Shown: positions 1 to 8,694 of the stretch, piece by piece
Numbering within the stretch: position 1 is the first letter of the stretch
Layout: every line of letters begins with the position of its first letter
Source of the DNA: AP-15 sp963785565
GTDB taxonomy: Bacteria; Pseudomonadota; Alphaproteobacteria; ATCC43930; CGMCC-115725
NCBI GenBank assembly: GCA_963785565.1
Contig: CAWAVV010000008.1
Coordinates: forward strand, 22,859-86,858
Direction of reading: 5' to 3'
Length of the DNA: 64,000 bases
Program-made: the position numbers and the translations under genes
Notes under the pieces: model-generated
Seen by the model: only the letters and a program-made list of their open reading frames with translations
Databases searched by the model: none
What the model was told of the DNA's origin: nothing

Positions 1-1601
1 ACAGCCAAGCCAATTACAACGTCCTGTTCAAGAGCCCGGCCGGCAAGGCCGCCGACGCCCAGATCGAGGCCTTTGAGGACACCTGGCATTGGGGCGAGCA
101 GGCGGAGCGCGCCTTCGCCGACGTCCTGGCTTCGCCATCAACGCAAGCCGCCGAGCTGCTGCGCGCGATGCGCTCGTTCTTGGGCGAAAACGACATGATG
201 GCTTATCTGGCGATGATGGCCGTGCGCCTGATCGAATTGCACCGCGTCTTAAAGCCGACCGGCTCGCTCTACCTGCACTGCGACCCGACCGCCAGCCATT
301 ATTTGAAGCTGTTGCTGGATGGTATTTTTGGTCCAAGGGATTTTCGATCGGAAATCGTCTGGAAAAGGTCGAGTGCGCATAGTGACACAAAACAGGGTCG
401 TAAACTGCACGGGCATATCCACGACATTATACTCTTCTACACGAAAGGGGAGGAGTGGACCTGGAATGAGGTCTATACGCCCTATGATGAATCGTACGTT
501 GGTCGGGATTACCGACTTAGAGACGAAGAGACTGGCCGGCATTATCGGCGCGGCGATCTGACGGCCGCGCGCCCTGGCGGCGATACCGAATATGATTGGC
601 GTGTGAGAAAGCAAGAGGGCATACGCGAGCGTTGGCAGGCCGATCTCGATGACGAGTATTTGGAACCAAAGCCGGGTTGGGAATACAAAGCAGTGCGCCC
701 CTATACAGGCCGATATTGGGCGTACTCAAAGGAAAACATGCGGCAATTCGCACTTGAAGAACGTTTGCGCCATACGTTTGATGGCATGCCCGAATATAAG
801 CGCTATCTCGACGAAATGCCGGGTGTTCCGCTCCAAGATTTATGGACCGATATCACCCCCATCATCGCCGGAACACAGGAGCGGCTTGGTTATCCGACCC
901 AGAAGCCGGTTGCGCTGTTGGAACGGATCATTTCTGCGTCGTCGAATCCCGGTGATCTGGTTCTCGACCCGTTTTGCGGGTGCGGGACTACGATTCATGC
1001 GGCGCAGAAACTCGGGCGGGCCTGGATCGGCATCGACATTACGCATCTGGCGATTTCGCTGATCGAGCGGCGGCTCAAGGACGCGTTTCCCGGCGTCGCG
1101 TTTGAGGTGCATGGCACCCCGAAGGATTTGGAAAGTGCGGTCGACCTCGCTCGCCGCGACAAATACCAGTTCCAGTGGTGGGCGGTGTCGTTGGTCGATG
1201 CGCGGCCTTATGGCGGCAAGAAAAAGGGAGCCGATGGCGGCATCGACGGCATCCTGTTCTTTCGCAGCGACAAGGACAAGACCGAGAAGGCGCTGATCTC
1301 GGTCAAGGGCGGCGAGAATGTCGGGGTCGGCATGGTGCGGGACCTGATCGCCGTCGTCGAACGCGAGAAGGCGGCGGTCGGCGTCTTGATCTCGCTCGCC
1401 ATGCCGACGCGCGCGATGGAGCGCGAGGCGGCTGCCGCCGGCCTGTTCGAAGGGCCGTTCGAGAGTGTGCCGAAAATTCAGATCATCACTTTGGCCGAGT
1501 TGTTCCAGGGAATTCGCCCGCGCATCCCACGGATCGACGCCGCCGCCACCTTCCGCACCGCCGCGCGCGAGAGCGCCAACACCCAAGGGCGTCTGCTGTG
1601 A
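1..1601 (+). CDS. DNA methyltransferase fused to Mrr-like nuclease domain (5' end outside window)
   Basis: The frame is open from base 3, so the start lies upstream of the window. The remaining part is an adenine/cytosine-N4 amino-methyltransferase: a long target-recognition region, then GYPTQKP and LDPFCGCGTT (the FxGxG AdoMet-binding motif, about bases 890-990) and GRAWIGIDI. AdoMet motif after the target region is the beta-class order seen in type III Mod proteins and many orphan methylases; the DPPY catalytic motif would lie just upstream. From about base 1160 a second domain carries GGIDG and ISVKGG, resembling the D...(E/Q)xK core of Mrr/PD-(D/E)xK nucleases, with Ser at the usual Glu/Gln position. 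A single-chain restriction-modification enzyme is the simplest reading. No separate restriction or specificity gene follows. Confidence 0.85.
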   Translation, partial: SQANYNVLFKSPAGKAADAQIEAFEDTWHWGEQAERAFADVLASPSTQAAELLRAMRSFLGENDMMAYLAMMAVRLIELHRVLKPTGSLYLHCDPTASHYLKLLLDGIFGPRDFRSEIVWKRSSAHSDTKQGRKLHGHIHDIILFYTKGEEWTWNEVYTPYDESYVGRDYRLRDEETGRHYRRGDLTAARPGGDTEYDWRVRKQEGIRERWQADLDDEYLEPKPGWEYKAVRPYTGRYWAYSKENMRQFALEERLRHTFDGMPEYKRYLDEMPGVPLQDLWTDITPIIAGTQERLGYPTQKPVALLERIISASSNPGDLVLDPFCGCGTTIHAAQKLGRAWIGIDITHLAISLIERRLKDAFPGVAFEVHGTPKDLESAVDLARRDKYQFQWWAVSLVDARPYGGKKKGADGGIDGILFFRSDKDKTEKALISVKGGENVGVGMVRDLIAVVEREKAAVGVLISLAMPTRAMEREAAAAGLFEGPFESVPKIQIITLAELFQGIRPRIPRIDAAATFRTAARESANTQGRLL

Positions 1602-1816
1602 GCGATTAGCCGGCGTGGTGGTGGACCGGAAGCCCGTCGGATCTGCCGGCGGCAATTTTCTCCTCGCCATATCGGCCCACGGGTCCGGCTTTTAGCCGGC
1701 CCGAGGACAGGCTCCGGCCAGTACCCATGGCGGAAATGGATCCCGGCAGGCGAGCGTGTGAAAGCATTAGAAATGGGCTGGAGGAGCACGGCGCGTCCCC
1801 CGCCTTCGCGAGGGCA

Positions 1817-1930
1817 GGCTCTTCGAGACGACCGCTTCGCGGCCTCCTCAGGATGACGACTTTTTCTAATCCGATCAATGGCTTCCGTCATGCTGAGGAG
1901 CGCCCAGAGGGCGTGTCTCGAAGCACGCAC
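1817..1930. repeat. inverted pair of intergenic palindromic repeats
   Basis: The 490-base gap 1602-2091 has no convincing gene. It holds two copies of one element in opposite orientation. The right copy (1887-1930) starts GTCATGCTGAGGAGCGCC and ends GTCTCGAAGCACG. The left copy (about 1817-1857) is its reverse complement with a different loop (starts GGCTCTTCGAGACGACC, ends CCTCAGGATGAC). Such GTCATxCTGAGGAG...TCTCGAAGxA elements are common between genes of Bradyrhizobium-like alphaproteobacteria. The pair could fold into one long hairpin. Confidence 0.6.
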
Positions 1931-2091
1931 GACCGTAACGCAGCCTTCGTCTTCCTCTCTTCACCGTGTCCGCTCCGCCTGCGAGCGCAGAGAGGCAAAC
2001 TGGACGGGCGCCGGGCGCGTTTCGAAGCGGGCGGGCGGCACTACGCGCGGCCTCGGCCGCCGAACATTACGCCTGATCAGCCGGGCGCACT

Positions 2092-2349
2092 TCAGCCGTG
2101 GGGCAAATAGCGTATCGCGGCAACAATGATTCCGGTCAGGAAGACCATGATACTGCCGAACCGCAACGTCATCCGATGTTCAAGCTCGCTCATGCGCGGC
2201 AGCAGTTCCGCCTTAAGTTCTTGAAGATCCGCCTTGGTCGCGACATTGGCCTGAATCGCGTCGAAGATCTCGGTGGCGATACGCTCGGCGGCCTTGCGGT
2301 CGATGTTGGCATCGGCGAGGGCATTAGTCAGCGATAGCCGATCGGTCAT
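2092..2349 (-). CDS. small coiled-coil protein with C-terminal membrane anchor
   Basis: An 85-residue protein. The first 60 residues are charged and helical with heptad character (ATKADLQELKAELLPRMSEL), and residues about 64-80 (FGSIMVFLTGIIVAAI) form one transmembrane helix near the C-terminus. This is the layout of the CCDC90/DUF1640-like small proteins, many of which begin as here with a short helical stretch before an ATKxDLxxL coiled coil. They are thought to be membrane-anchored oligomers of unknown function. The gene lies 26 bases downstream of the SDR on the same strand, so it may be co-transcribed. Confidence 0.7.
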   Translation of the reverse strand: MTDRLSLTNALADANIDRKAAERIATEIFDAIQANVATKADLQELKAELLPRMSELEHRMTLRFGSIMVFLTGIIVAAIRYLPHG

Positions 2350-2375
2350 GACGTCCTCCGCGGCGCGATGCTCGA

Positions 2376-3209
2376 TTAACCGGCCGGGTGCATTTCGAAG
2401 CCGGCGGGGCGGCCGGCGCGTTTGGCGGCCTCGGCAGGGGGTAGCGAGGGGTCCCAGAGATTGGCGTCGAAGCGCCAGCCGTTGACCTTGTCGGCTTCGC
2501 GCGAGACGACGTAGAGCAAGGGCGGCACCATCTCGTCCGGTTCGACGAGGCGCGCGGCGCGGCCGTCGCGGCTCATCGCGCGCATCTCCTCGGCCATTCC
2601 CGGCGTGTTGGCGCCGGCGCCGGGGTTGACGATGTTGATCGTCAAACCCGTACCCTCGGTCTCCTTGGCCCACACCTCGGTCGCCATTTCGAGCGCCGCC
2701 TTCGAGGCGCCGTAAGGGTGGGTCCCGGCGCGGTTCATCGTGTCGAGCTTGGTCGTCACATTGACGATGCGGCCCCAGCCGCGGGCCACCATGCCCGGCG
2801 ACACTCGGCGCGCCAGCCGGTCGCCGGCGAGATAGTTGGTGGCGATCACGTTCTCGACGATGTCGTCGCCGACCTCCCAGAATTTCTGAATCGTCGGCCG
2901 CCGGAAGCGGGGCGGATCGATATAGGTGAACGTCAGCCCGGCATTGTTGACGAGGATGTCTATCTGGCCGAGCTGAGCTTCGGCCGCGGCGACGATCCGG
3001 TCGCACTCGGCGGCTCGGCGCAGATCGGCCACGAGCGGGTGTAGGCGCTCGGCCAGCGGAGTGCGGTGTATCTCGCGCTCGAATTCGGCCACATCCGTCT
3101 CGATATGGCCGATTGCTAGAACCCGGCAACCCTCGCGCGCCAGCCCCAACGCCATCGCCCGGCCGAGGCCGCGCAAGCCGCCGGTGACGATCGCAACCCG
3201 CTGTTCCAT
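2376..3209 (-). CDS. short-chain dehydrogenase/reductase
   Basis: A 277-residue classical SDR that would reduce or oxidise a carbonyl/alcohol with NAD(P). The Rossmann motif TGGLRGLG lies at residues 8-15, NNAG follows in ILVNNAGLTF, and the catalytic pair is in YGASK. The usual catalytic Ser region reads NVTTKLD, so a Thr may serve. I start at the ATG at 3209, preceded by AAAGGGG, because the longer frame adds only a non-conserved 13-residue leader. Substrate is not predictable. The C-terminus is somewhat longer than in the 250-residue core family (AGRPAGFEMHPAG tail). Confidence 0.85.
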   Translation of the reverse strand: MEQRVAIVTGGLRGLGRAMALGLAREGCRVLAIGHIETDVAEFEREIHRTPLAERLHPLVADLRRAAECDRIVAAAEAQLGQIDILVNNAGLTFTYIDPPRFRRPTIQKFWEVGDDIVENVIATNYLAGDRLARRVSPGMVARGWGRIVNVTTKLDTMNRAGTHPYGASKAALEMATEVWAKETEGTGLTINIVNPGAGANTPGMAEEMRAMSRDGRAARLVEPDEMVPPLLYVVSREADKVNGWRFDANLWDPSLPPAEAAKRAGRPAGFEMHPAG

Positions 3210-3333
3210 CGCAGCCCCTTTCGCGCCAATTCCGAGTCGGCGACCCAATTCGTTTTCCGCGATCGCTTAGCATACCATACCGGCGCCATTTCGAGGGCGA
3301 ACGCCAAGCTCCAGAGTCAAACCGGGAGGACAC

Positions 3334-4362
3334 ATGCTGGCGAAAATCATGCCGATCACCGCACTGGCGCTGGCGCTCGCCGCGAGCGGCGCCTCGGCGC
3401 AAGGGCGCTGGGCCGAGGCGAAGCCGATCCCGCAGGGGGCGAACGAAGTCATCGGCGCCGCCGTCGGCGGCAAGCTCTACCTCTATGGCGGCCAAACGGC
3501 GAAAGGGCCGCTCGGCATCTTCTGGGTGTTCGACCCGAAGACCGGCGACTGGACCAAACTGCAATCCAACCCCGTGCCGGTCCACCACGCCGCCGCCGCA
3601 GCGGTCGGCGACAAGTTTTATGTGTTCGGCGGGTTCCGCCAACCGGACACCGGCAAGAATGGCTGGTATCCGGAAAACAAGGCCTGGGCCTACGACACCA
3701 GGGCACAAACCTGGTCGGCCTTGCCGCCGATGCCGACGCCGCGCGGGGCGCTCGCCGCCGCCGCCGGCGGCGACAAGATCTATGTCGTGGGCGGGGCGAA
3801 GATCCCGTCGGGCACGAGCCTCCCCGACGGCCTCAGCCCCGGCGGCCCGGTCGAAATGCTCGGCACGCTCGAGGTGTTCGACACGAGCAAGAACAGTTGG
3901 GCGACCCTGAAGCCGATGAGCCTGCCGCGCAACCATCATGGCGTCGCCTATCTCGACGGTAAGCTCTACGTGATGGGCGGCCGGGTCGGATCGTCCTTTT
4001 CGGGCGGCTGGTCGACCAACATCACGACGACCGAAATCTACGACATCGCTTCCGGCACTTGGTCCACCGGCATGCCGATGCCGACGGCGCGCAGCGGGGT
4101 CGGCGTCGCCGCCCTCGCCGGCAAGGTTCATGTGCTCGGCGGCGAAGGCTGGCTCGACGATTTCGGCGGCGTCTTCCGCAGCAACGAGGCGTATGACCCG
4201 AAAACCAACAGCTGGCTGAAGGAGGCGCGGATGCTGACGCCGCGGCACGGATTTGCCGTGGCCGTGATCGACGGCAAGCTGTACGCGGTTTCCGGGGTCA
4301 ATGACGCCGGTGGGGCCGGACCGCTGTCGGTCCTGGACGTGAACCAAGTCTACACGCCGTGA
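3334..4362 (+). CDS. secreted kelch-repeat protein
   Basis: A 342-residue protein with a Sec signal peptide (MLAKIMPITALALALAASG, cleavage after ASA). The rest is a kelch beta-propeller: repeated blades with GGKLYLYGG, KFYVFGG, KIYVVGG, KLYVMGG, KVHVLGG, each followed by a conserved Trp-containing strand (for example NSWATLKPM). Periplasmic kelch propellers are binding scaffolds or act like N-acetylneuraminate epimerases; nothing here fixes the ligand. The start ATG is preceded by CGGGAGGAC, a good ribosome site. It is divergent from the SDR gene, with both promoters in 3210-3333. Confidence 0.85.
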   Translation: MLAKIMPITALALALAASGASAQGRWAEAKPIPQGANEVIGAAVGGKLYLYGGQTAKGPLGIFWVFDPKTGDWTKLQSNPVPVHHAAAAAVGDKFYVFGGFRQPDTGKNGWYPENKAWAYDTRAQTWSALPPMPTPRGALAAAAGGDKIYVVGGAKIPSGTSLPDGLSPGGPVEMLGTLEVFDTSKNSWATLKPMSLPRNHHGVAYLDGKLYVMGGRVGSSFSGGWSTNITTTEIYDIASGTWSTGMPMPTARSGVGVAALAGKVHVLGGEGWLDDFGGVFRSNEAYDPKTNSWLKEARMLTPRHGFAVAVIDGKLYAVSGVNDAGGAGPLSVLDVNQVYTP

Positions 4363-4369
4363 TCGGAGA

Positions 4370-4401
4370 GTAGGTGTAGTAGGTGTAGTAGTAGGTGTAG
4401 G
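4370..4401 (+). repeat. short tandem repeat, unit GTAGGTGTA
   Basis: Three copies of the 9-mer GTAGGTGTA (4370-4378, 4379-4387, 4391-4399) with an extra GTA between the second and third. It runs directly into GTAGGATGGGTTGAGC at the left edge of the transposase remnant. A partly matching inverted copy (GCTCGCCACCCTAC, 5315-5328) lies just beyond the right edge of the remnant. Confidence 0.75.
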
Positions 4402-4470
4402 ATGGGTTGAGCAATGAGGCTGGGCAAGAAACGCCAGCCCTGGCGGGCTGCCGGGTATACAATTTGTGGT

Positions 4471-5289
4471 ATGACAAACCGTACCTACAAGATCGGCCAC
4501 AGCCGGGAGCAGGTGAGCCTGTTGCCGCCGTGTCTGGAGGACTATGTCGATCGCGACAATCCGGTGCGGACGATCGATGCCTACGTCGATTCGCTCGACC
4601 TGATGGGGCTGGAGTTCTGCGATGTCGGCTCGGACGGCGGCGCCGGCCAGCCGCCCTATGCTCCGGGCGATCTGTTGAAGCTGTATCTTTACGGCTATCT
4701 CAACCAGGTGCGCTCCTCGCGCCGGCTGGCGCGCGAGACGCGGCGCGATGTCGAGGTGATGTGGCTGTTGCGGGGATTGACGCCCGGCTATCGCACGATC
4801 GCCGATTTCCGCAAGAACAACGCCGCCGGGCTGCAGGCGGTCAACCGGGAGTTTGTGCGCTTGGCGCGCCGCCTGGACTTGCTGGGCGGCGCGTTGGTGG
4901 CGATCGATGGCGCGTTCTTCCACGGCGACGCCAGCAAGGCGAGCATCCTGACCGAGAAGCGACTGGACGAGCAGATGGCGGCCTTGGACCGCAGCATCGC
5001 CGAGTACGCCGCAGCACTCGACGCCAACGACAGGGCCGAGGAGGCGAGCGCCGCAGCGCCGCCGGCGCCTTCGGCACAAGAGATGACGCAGCGGCTGATA
5101 GGCTTGCGTGAGCGCCGGGCGGCGGCCAAAGCCGATCTGGCCGATCTGCAGCACAGTGGCGATGGCCAGCTCTCGCGCACTGACCCGGACGCTCGGCTGC
5201 TCTCCAAACACGGGCAAATCGTGGCCGGTTACAATGTGCAAATCGCGGTCGACGACAAGTACAAGCTGATCGTCGCCAGTGCGCGGTGA
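4471..5289 (+). pseudogene. truncated IS1182-type transposase
   Basis: About 272 residues of an IS1182/DUF772-type DDE transposase: an N-terminal YKIGHSREQVSLLPPCLEDY start, the YRTIADFRK motif, and the first catalytic Asp in VAIDGAFF, followed by the usual coiled insertion. The protein stops at KLIVASAR, where full-length relatives continue for well over 150 residues including the remaining catalytic residues. The element is therefore 3'-deleted and cannot move itself. The ATG at 4471 matches the family start; an in-frame ATG at 4414 adds a leader unlike the family. Confidence 0.8.
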
Positions 5290-5357
5290 TGGGGGTTCTT
5301 GCCCCACGCTCTAGGCTCGCCACCCTACGGTGTGTTCGCTGTGTCTCTATGGCGCTG

Positions 5358-6377
5358 TCACACTTGGGCGAGCGACAGCGGGGAGTCGGCGAAGGCGGGC
5401 ATGATCTGCTCGGCGAAGGTGCGCAGGCCGGCAACCGAGGCGCCGGGGGCGGCGAACAGCACATTCTCGACACCGCCGGCTTCGAGCCGCTTCAATTGGC
5501 CAATGATCTCCTCGGGCGTGCCGAGCAACGGCGCGTCGTCGAGCACGAATGAATCCTCATCCTCTTTGATTTGAGCATAGTAATCAGCACCTGGGCCGCG
5601 GGCGAGATCGCCGATGTTCTTCAGCACCTGGCGGCGAGTCGCGATCGCGCGCCGCCGTTCTTCGTCGTTGTGGACGATCTGCAACCCCCGGGTGACGCCG
5701 ACCGACATCGGGTCCCAGCGCCGCCCGACCCGCTCGCATTCCCGGCGGAAAGTGGCGACGCGATCGACGATCAGGCCGGTCGGGGCAATCTGGTCGAGCA
5801 GCAGATTGTAGCCCTCGCGCGCGGCACGGCGGATCGATTCGGCGCTGCCCGCGCCGAGCCAGAAAGGCGGGTGCGGCTGTTGGACCGGGCTCGGCTCGAC
5901 CACGACATCGTCAAAGCGCCAGCGCTTGCCGTGATAGGAGAACCGGCCGGGCGAGGTCCACGCCTTGCGGATCACCTCCATCGCCTCGTCGAAGCGCTCG
6001 GTCGCCTCCTCGGGCGCAATGCAGAAGCCGGAGAATTCGTAGCTGCGGTAACCCTTGCCGACACCGAAATCGAGCCGCCCGTTCGATAAGAGGTCGAGCG
6101 TCGCCGCCTGCTCGGCGACCAGGATCGGGTTGTGCCACGGCAATACGACCACCGCGGTGCCGAGGCGGATGCGCTCGGTGCGCGCCGCCAGAAAGGCGAG
6201 CATGCTCATCGACGCCGAGACTTGGCCAAAGCCGGTGAAATGGTGCTCGACCAAAAAGACGCTCGAAAAACCGAGCTTCTCGGCCTCGACCACATAGTTG
6301 ACGAAGTCGTGATAGGCCGAACTGTCGCCGGCAGGCCCACCCTTGGCCCGCGCCCCACCAAAAAGCCCGAATTTCAT
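5358..6377 (-). CDS. LLM-class flavin-dependent oxidoreductase (luciferase-like)
   Basis: A 339-residue TIM-barrel monooxygenase/oxidoreductase of the bacterial luciferase family, using reduced FMN or F420. It begins MKFGLFGGARAKGG and has SVFLVEHHFTGFGQ, LGTAVVVLPWHNP and GRLDFGVGKGY, all classic LLM landmarks. The start at 6377 has GGAGG eight bases upstream; a longer open frame upstream looks non-coding. It stands alone between a transposase remnant and the FRG gene. The substrate is unknown. Three other LLM genes lie in the window, none closely similar to it. Confidence 0.88.
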   Translation of the reverse strand: MKFGLFGGARAKGGPAGDSSAYHDFVNYVVEAEKLGFSSVFLVEHHFTGFGQVSASMSMLAFLAARTERIRLGTAVVVLPWHNPILVAEQAATLDLLSNGRLDFGVGKGYRSYEFSGFCIAPEEATERFDEAMEVIRKAWTSPGRFSYHGKRWRFDDVVVEPSPVQQPHPPFWLGAGSAESIRRAAREGYNLLLDQIAPTGLIVDRVATFRRECERVGRRWDPMSVGVTRGLQIVHNDEERRRAIATRRQVLKNIGDLARGPGADYYAQIKEDEDSFVLDDAPLLGTPEEIIGQLKRLEAGGVENVLFAAPGASVAGLRTFAEQIMPAFADSPLSLAQV

Positions 6378-6528
6378 GCCGGCCTCCAAGAACCGCGCCA
6401 CAAGACTATATGGCGCGCCGCTGTCACGGTCGAGGCGGGCGGCGGCTCGGTTCGGCGGCCTGACGACGATTGCCATCGCGTGCATGCAGTCCAACCGGTC
6501 GCCCTCGCAGCGCGCTGGAGTCCCTGGC

Positions 6529-7341
6529 TCAATCGGTGAGGTCGAATTCTCGTAGTGCCATCGTCTCCATAAGGCTTTCTTCCGATCCGAACAACGAGAA
6601 TGCATTTAAATTAAATTCGTCGAGTAACTTCAAAACCTTCACGCGTTCCGTAGAGGGCAATATGAATTTCGTAATGATATCTTGATCCGATTCGCCGCGG
6701 TCGAAGACATTGTCGTGTTGCGCGAAGTGCCACTCGTTCTCCCCACTTCCCAGATCCCGATGAAATTTGAGACAGAGCGTGTATTGAGATTGCTGCAGAA
6801 AATGGCGTTTGTGCCCTCTCACGGATGGCCCGAAACTATAGATCTCGGGTTGACGGCCACTGTGCGCCTTTCCCGATTCGGACATTTCGGAATAAGCATA
6901 GATGGCTCTATCTTTTGGTGAAGAGCTATTGAACGCAAAATATGCGGCTACGTAGGGCGAGCTGCTCCAATCCAGCAATGGTGAGGGAAACCCATGATGG
7001 CGTAAATAAATCATGTAGATGTATCCCGGAAAGTCTCCCAAGAAGCTCAATTTTCTCATAGAATCTGAGCTTTGCCAAAATTTGATCAGCGCATCATAAT
7101 CGGGAAGACTCCATCGAGTCTGCGTGAAGGCTTCGACTTGGGGCTTGATAACGCTGACACGCTGATAATATTTACTAGCGCCAGGGTTGAAGTTTTCGCG
7201 GCGCTCAAGGGTTGTTCGAAGAGACCACGCCGCATCAGCCTGGCCACGAAATAGAAGATCGCCTGGTCTGGCAGTAGAACTTCTAAGCGTATGAAGTTTC
7301 TCTCCGAAGTCCTCCAAATTCTTCAGATTTATTACTTTCAT
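6529..7341 (-). CDS. FRG-domain protein
   Basis: A 270-residue protein with the FRG domain: LLFRGQADAAWSLRTTL at residues 29-45 and LRHHGFPSPLLDWSSSPYVA near the middle, the two signature stretches of the family. The biochemical role of FRG proteins is unsettled; they are scattered, often in accessory or defence-rich regions. The gene is clearly AT-richer than its surroundings and uses codons such as TTA and AAA freely, which points to recent transfer. The start is the ATG at 7341; a TTG at 7395 would extend the frame by 18 unconserved residues. Confidence 0.75.
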   Translation of the reverse strand: MKVINLKNLEDFGEKLHTLRSSTARPGDLLFRGQADAAWSLRTTLERRENFNPGASKYYQRVSVIKPQVEAFTQTRWSLPDYDALIKFWQSSDSMRKLSFLGDFPGYIYMIYLRHHGFPSPLLDWSSSPYVAAYFAFNSSSPKDRAIYAYSEMSESGKAHSGRQPEIYSFGPSVRGHKRHFLQQSQYTLCLKFHRDLGSGENEWHFAQHDNVFDRGESDQDIITKFILPSTERVKVLKLLDEFNLNAFSLFGSEESLMETMALREFDLTD

Positions 7342-7542
7342 TTGTCGATCCACAGAAACCTCGCGCCGCCGATCCTTCGAACAAAAATAGGACAAAGGAA
7401 AGTCCGCCGGGCGTCAAGGGCCGCGTTTGAGCAGACTTTACCTGAAGTCCGCTTGTCTGCCCCGCCGTTTCCCTCCACACTACCGTCCTCGCCGCGCGGC
7501 TGGGGGCAACGGCTACACGGCGGGGGAGAAGGAGGACCTAGG

Positions 7543-7944
7543 ATGCGTATGGCCCGCGTCTTTTCGCTGCCCATGAAGATCTTCGCCATCACTCTGATCG
7601 CCCCACTCACTTGGGCATCTGGCGGAAACGCTACGGGTATTTATGGCGGCGAAATCCCGGAGTGCGGCAGCGTTTGCGACTGGCATACGCATTGCTCCGC
7701 CGCGCAGCAGAAAGCGGCTGACGCTGCTGTTGCGGCCTGCAAGGCCGACATCGCGGCAACCGAGCTGCGGTGGCGCCAGGATCTCGTCGCCGTCTTAAAG
7801 GGGTTTCACATCGATCCCTCCGACGTCCCAGCCATCCTTGACTGCGTGGGCAGCTGTTCCTTCCCGCGCTGGCCACGGCCGGCTGAGTGTGCGGTCGACG
7901 ATATACGCGCTGCGGTTGCCGGTTGCCGCGTTTCTCATCTGTGA
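7543..7944 (+). CDS. small secreted cysteine-rich protein
   Basis: 133 residues. The ATG at 7543 sits eight bases after a strong GGAGG. The N-terminus (MARVFSLPMKIFAITLIAPLTWASG) is a probable signal peptide. The mature part has eight cysteines (ECGSVC, HC, AC, DC, SC, EC, GC), an even number suited to four disulfides in the periplasm. I do not recognise the family. The frame is open further upstream, but that part has no ribosome site and overlaps the FRG gene start region. Confidence 0.6.
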   Translation: MRMARVFSLPMKIFAITLIAPLTWASGGNATGIYGGEIPECGSVCDWHTHCSAAQQKAADAAVAACKADIAATELRWRQDLVAVLKGFHIDPSDVPAILDCVGSCSFPRWPRPAECAVDDIRAAVAGCRVSHL

Positions 7945-8249
7945 GAACGAATGGCGGGTGTAGCGGGACTTTCAGATGTTCAGCCACCGCTGATGCATGG
8001 CTCGCCATAAACATGCCGGGAAGAGTGTACGACTTTCTTGGTCGGACAAAAGTCGCGCAGTTCCCATTCCGATCACCCGCCCTGGCGCGCAACCTATCGG
8101 TCGGGGGGCCGTCGCCCGGCTCGGGAAGGCCGATGGACCAAAACACGCCCTCCATCAACCTCCGTGAGCAATTATATTTTGTCGTTCTCGCTTGATCGAG
8201 ACGGTTGTCCGCCGCGGAGATGTGACGTTGATCGGACAGAGGGGATCGC
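7945..8249. other. intergenic gap, no feature recognised
   Basis: About 300 bases between the cysteine-rich protein and the cupredoxin gene. Short open frames here have no ribosome site or family resemblance. The promoter of the cupredoxin gene presumably lies near its right end, but I see no convincing -35/-10 pair. Confidence 0.5.
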
Positions 8250-8663
8250 ATGCCACCAAAGCGCCGGCGGATCCTTTCGATAGGGCTTATGGCCGCGCTC
8301 GCCTGGGTCGCGCCGCCCCTCCGGGAGGCAGCGGCGGCCGACTGGGCCAAGGCGCGGCTCGTTACCGTCGTGGCCGTCGATTATCGTTTTCTGCCTGATC
8401 ATCTGATGTTTCGCCGCGGCGGCGCTTATCGGCTGCATGTCGTCAACCGCGGGCATGAAGCGCACGAGCTGACCGCGCCGGATTTTTTCAAGGCGGTCGC
8501 ATTGCGCAACCCCGAGGCGCTGAACCGGGAGCACACGGAACTGGTGCTCCAGCCCGGCGCGCAGAAGGATTTGTACTTTGTCGCAAAACGGCCCGGCCAT
8601 TACGACATGCGCTGCGCCGATCACGACTGGGCCGGAATGACCGGGGACATCACCGTCAAATAG
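8250..8663 (+). CDS. periplasmic cupredoxin-like copper protein
   Basis: 137 residues: a signal peptide (MPPKRRRILSIGLMAALAW, cleavage near EAAAA) and one cupredoxin domain. The type 1 copper ligands can be read directly: His in NRGHEAHEL and then Cys, His and Met in CADHDWAGM, the C-x2-H-x4-M spacing of pseudoazurin and amicyanin. It probably carries electrons in the periplasm or handles copper. GAGGGGATC precedes the ATG. No oxidase or copper-resistance gene is adjacent, so its partner is unknown; the sugar dehydrogenase and cytochrome at 12-13.7 kb are the nearest periplasmic redox proteins. Confidence 0.85.
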   Translation: MPPKRRRILSIGLMAALAWVAPPLREAAAADWAKARLVTVVAVDYRFLPDHLMFRRGGAYRLHVVNRGHEAHELTAPDFFKAVALRNPEALNREHTELVLQPGAQKDLYFVAKRPGHYDMRCADHDWAGMTGDITVK

Positions 8664-8694
8664 CAAAGCCGGCAATCGCGGTGAGGCAGGCGGC

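Noticed and set aside
2092..5307. A 1071-codon open frame on the minus strand
   Set aside because: Only its last 85 codons (2092-2349) look coding; the rest is antisense to the kelch and transposase genes and is the usual long open frame of GC-rich DNA.
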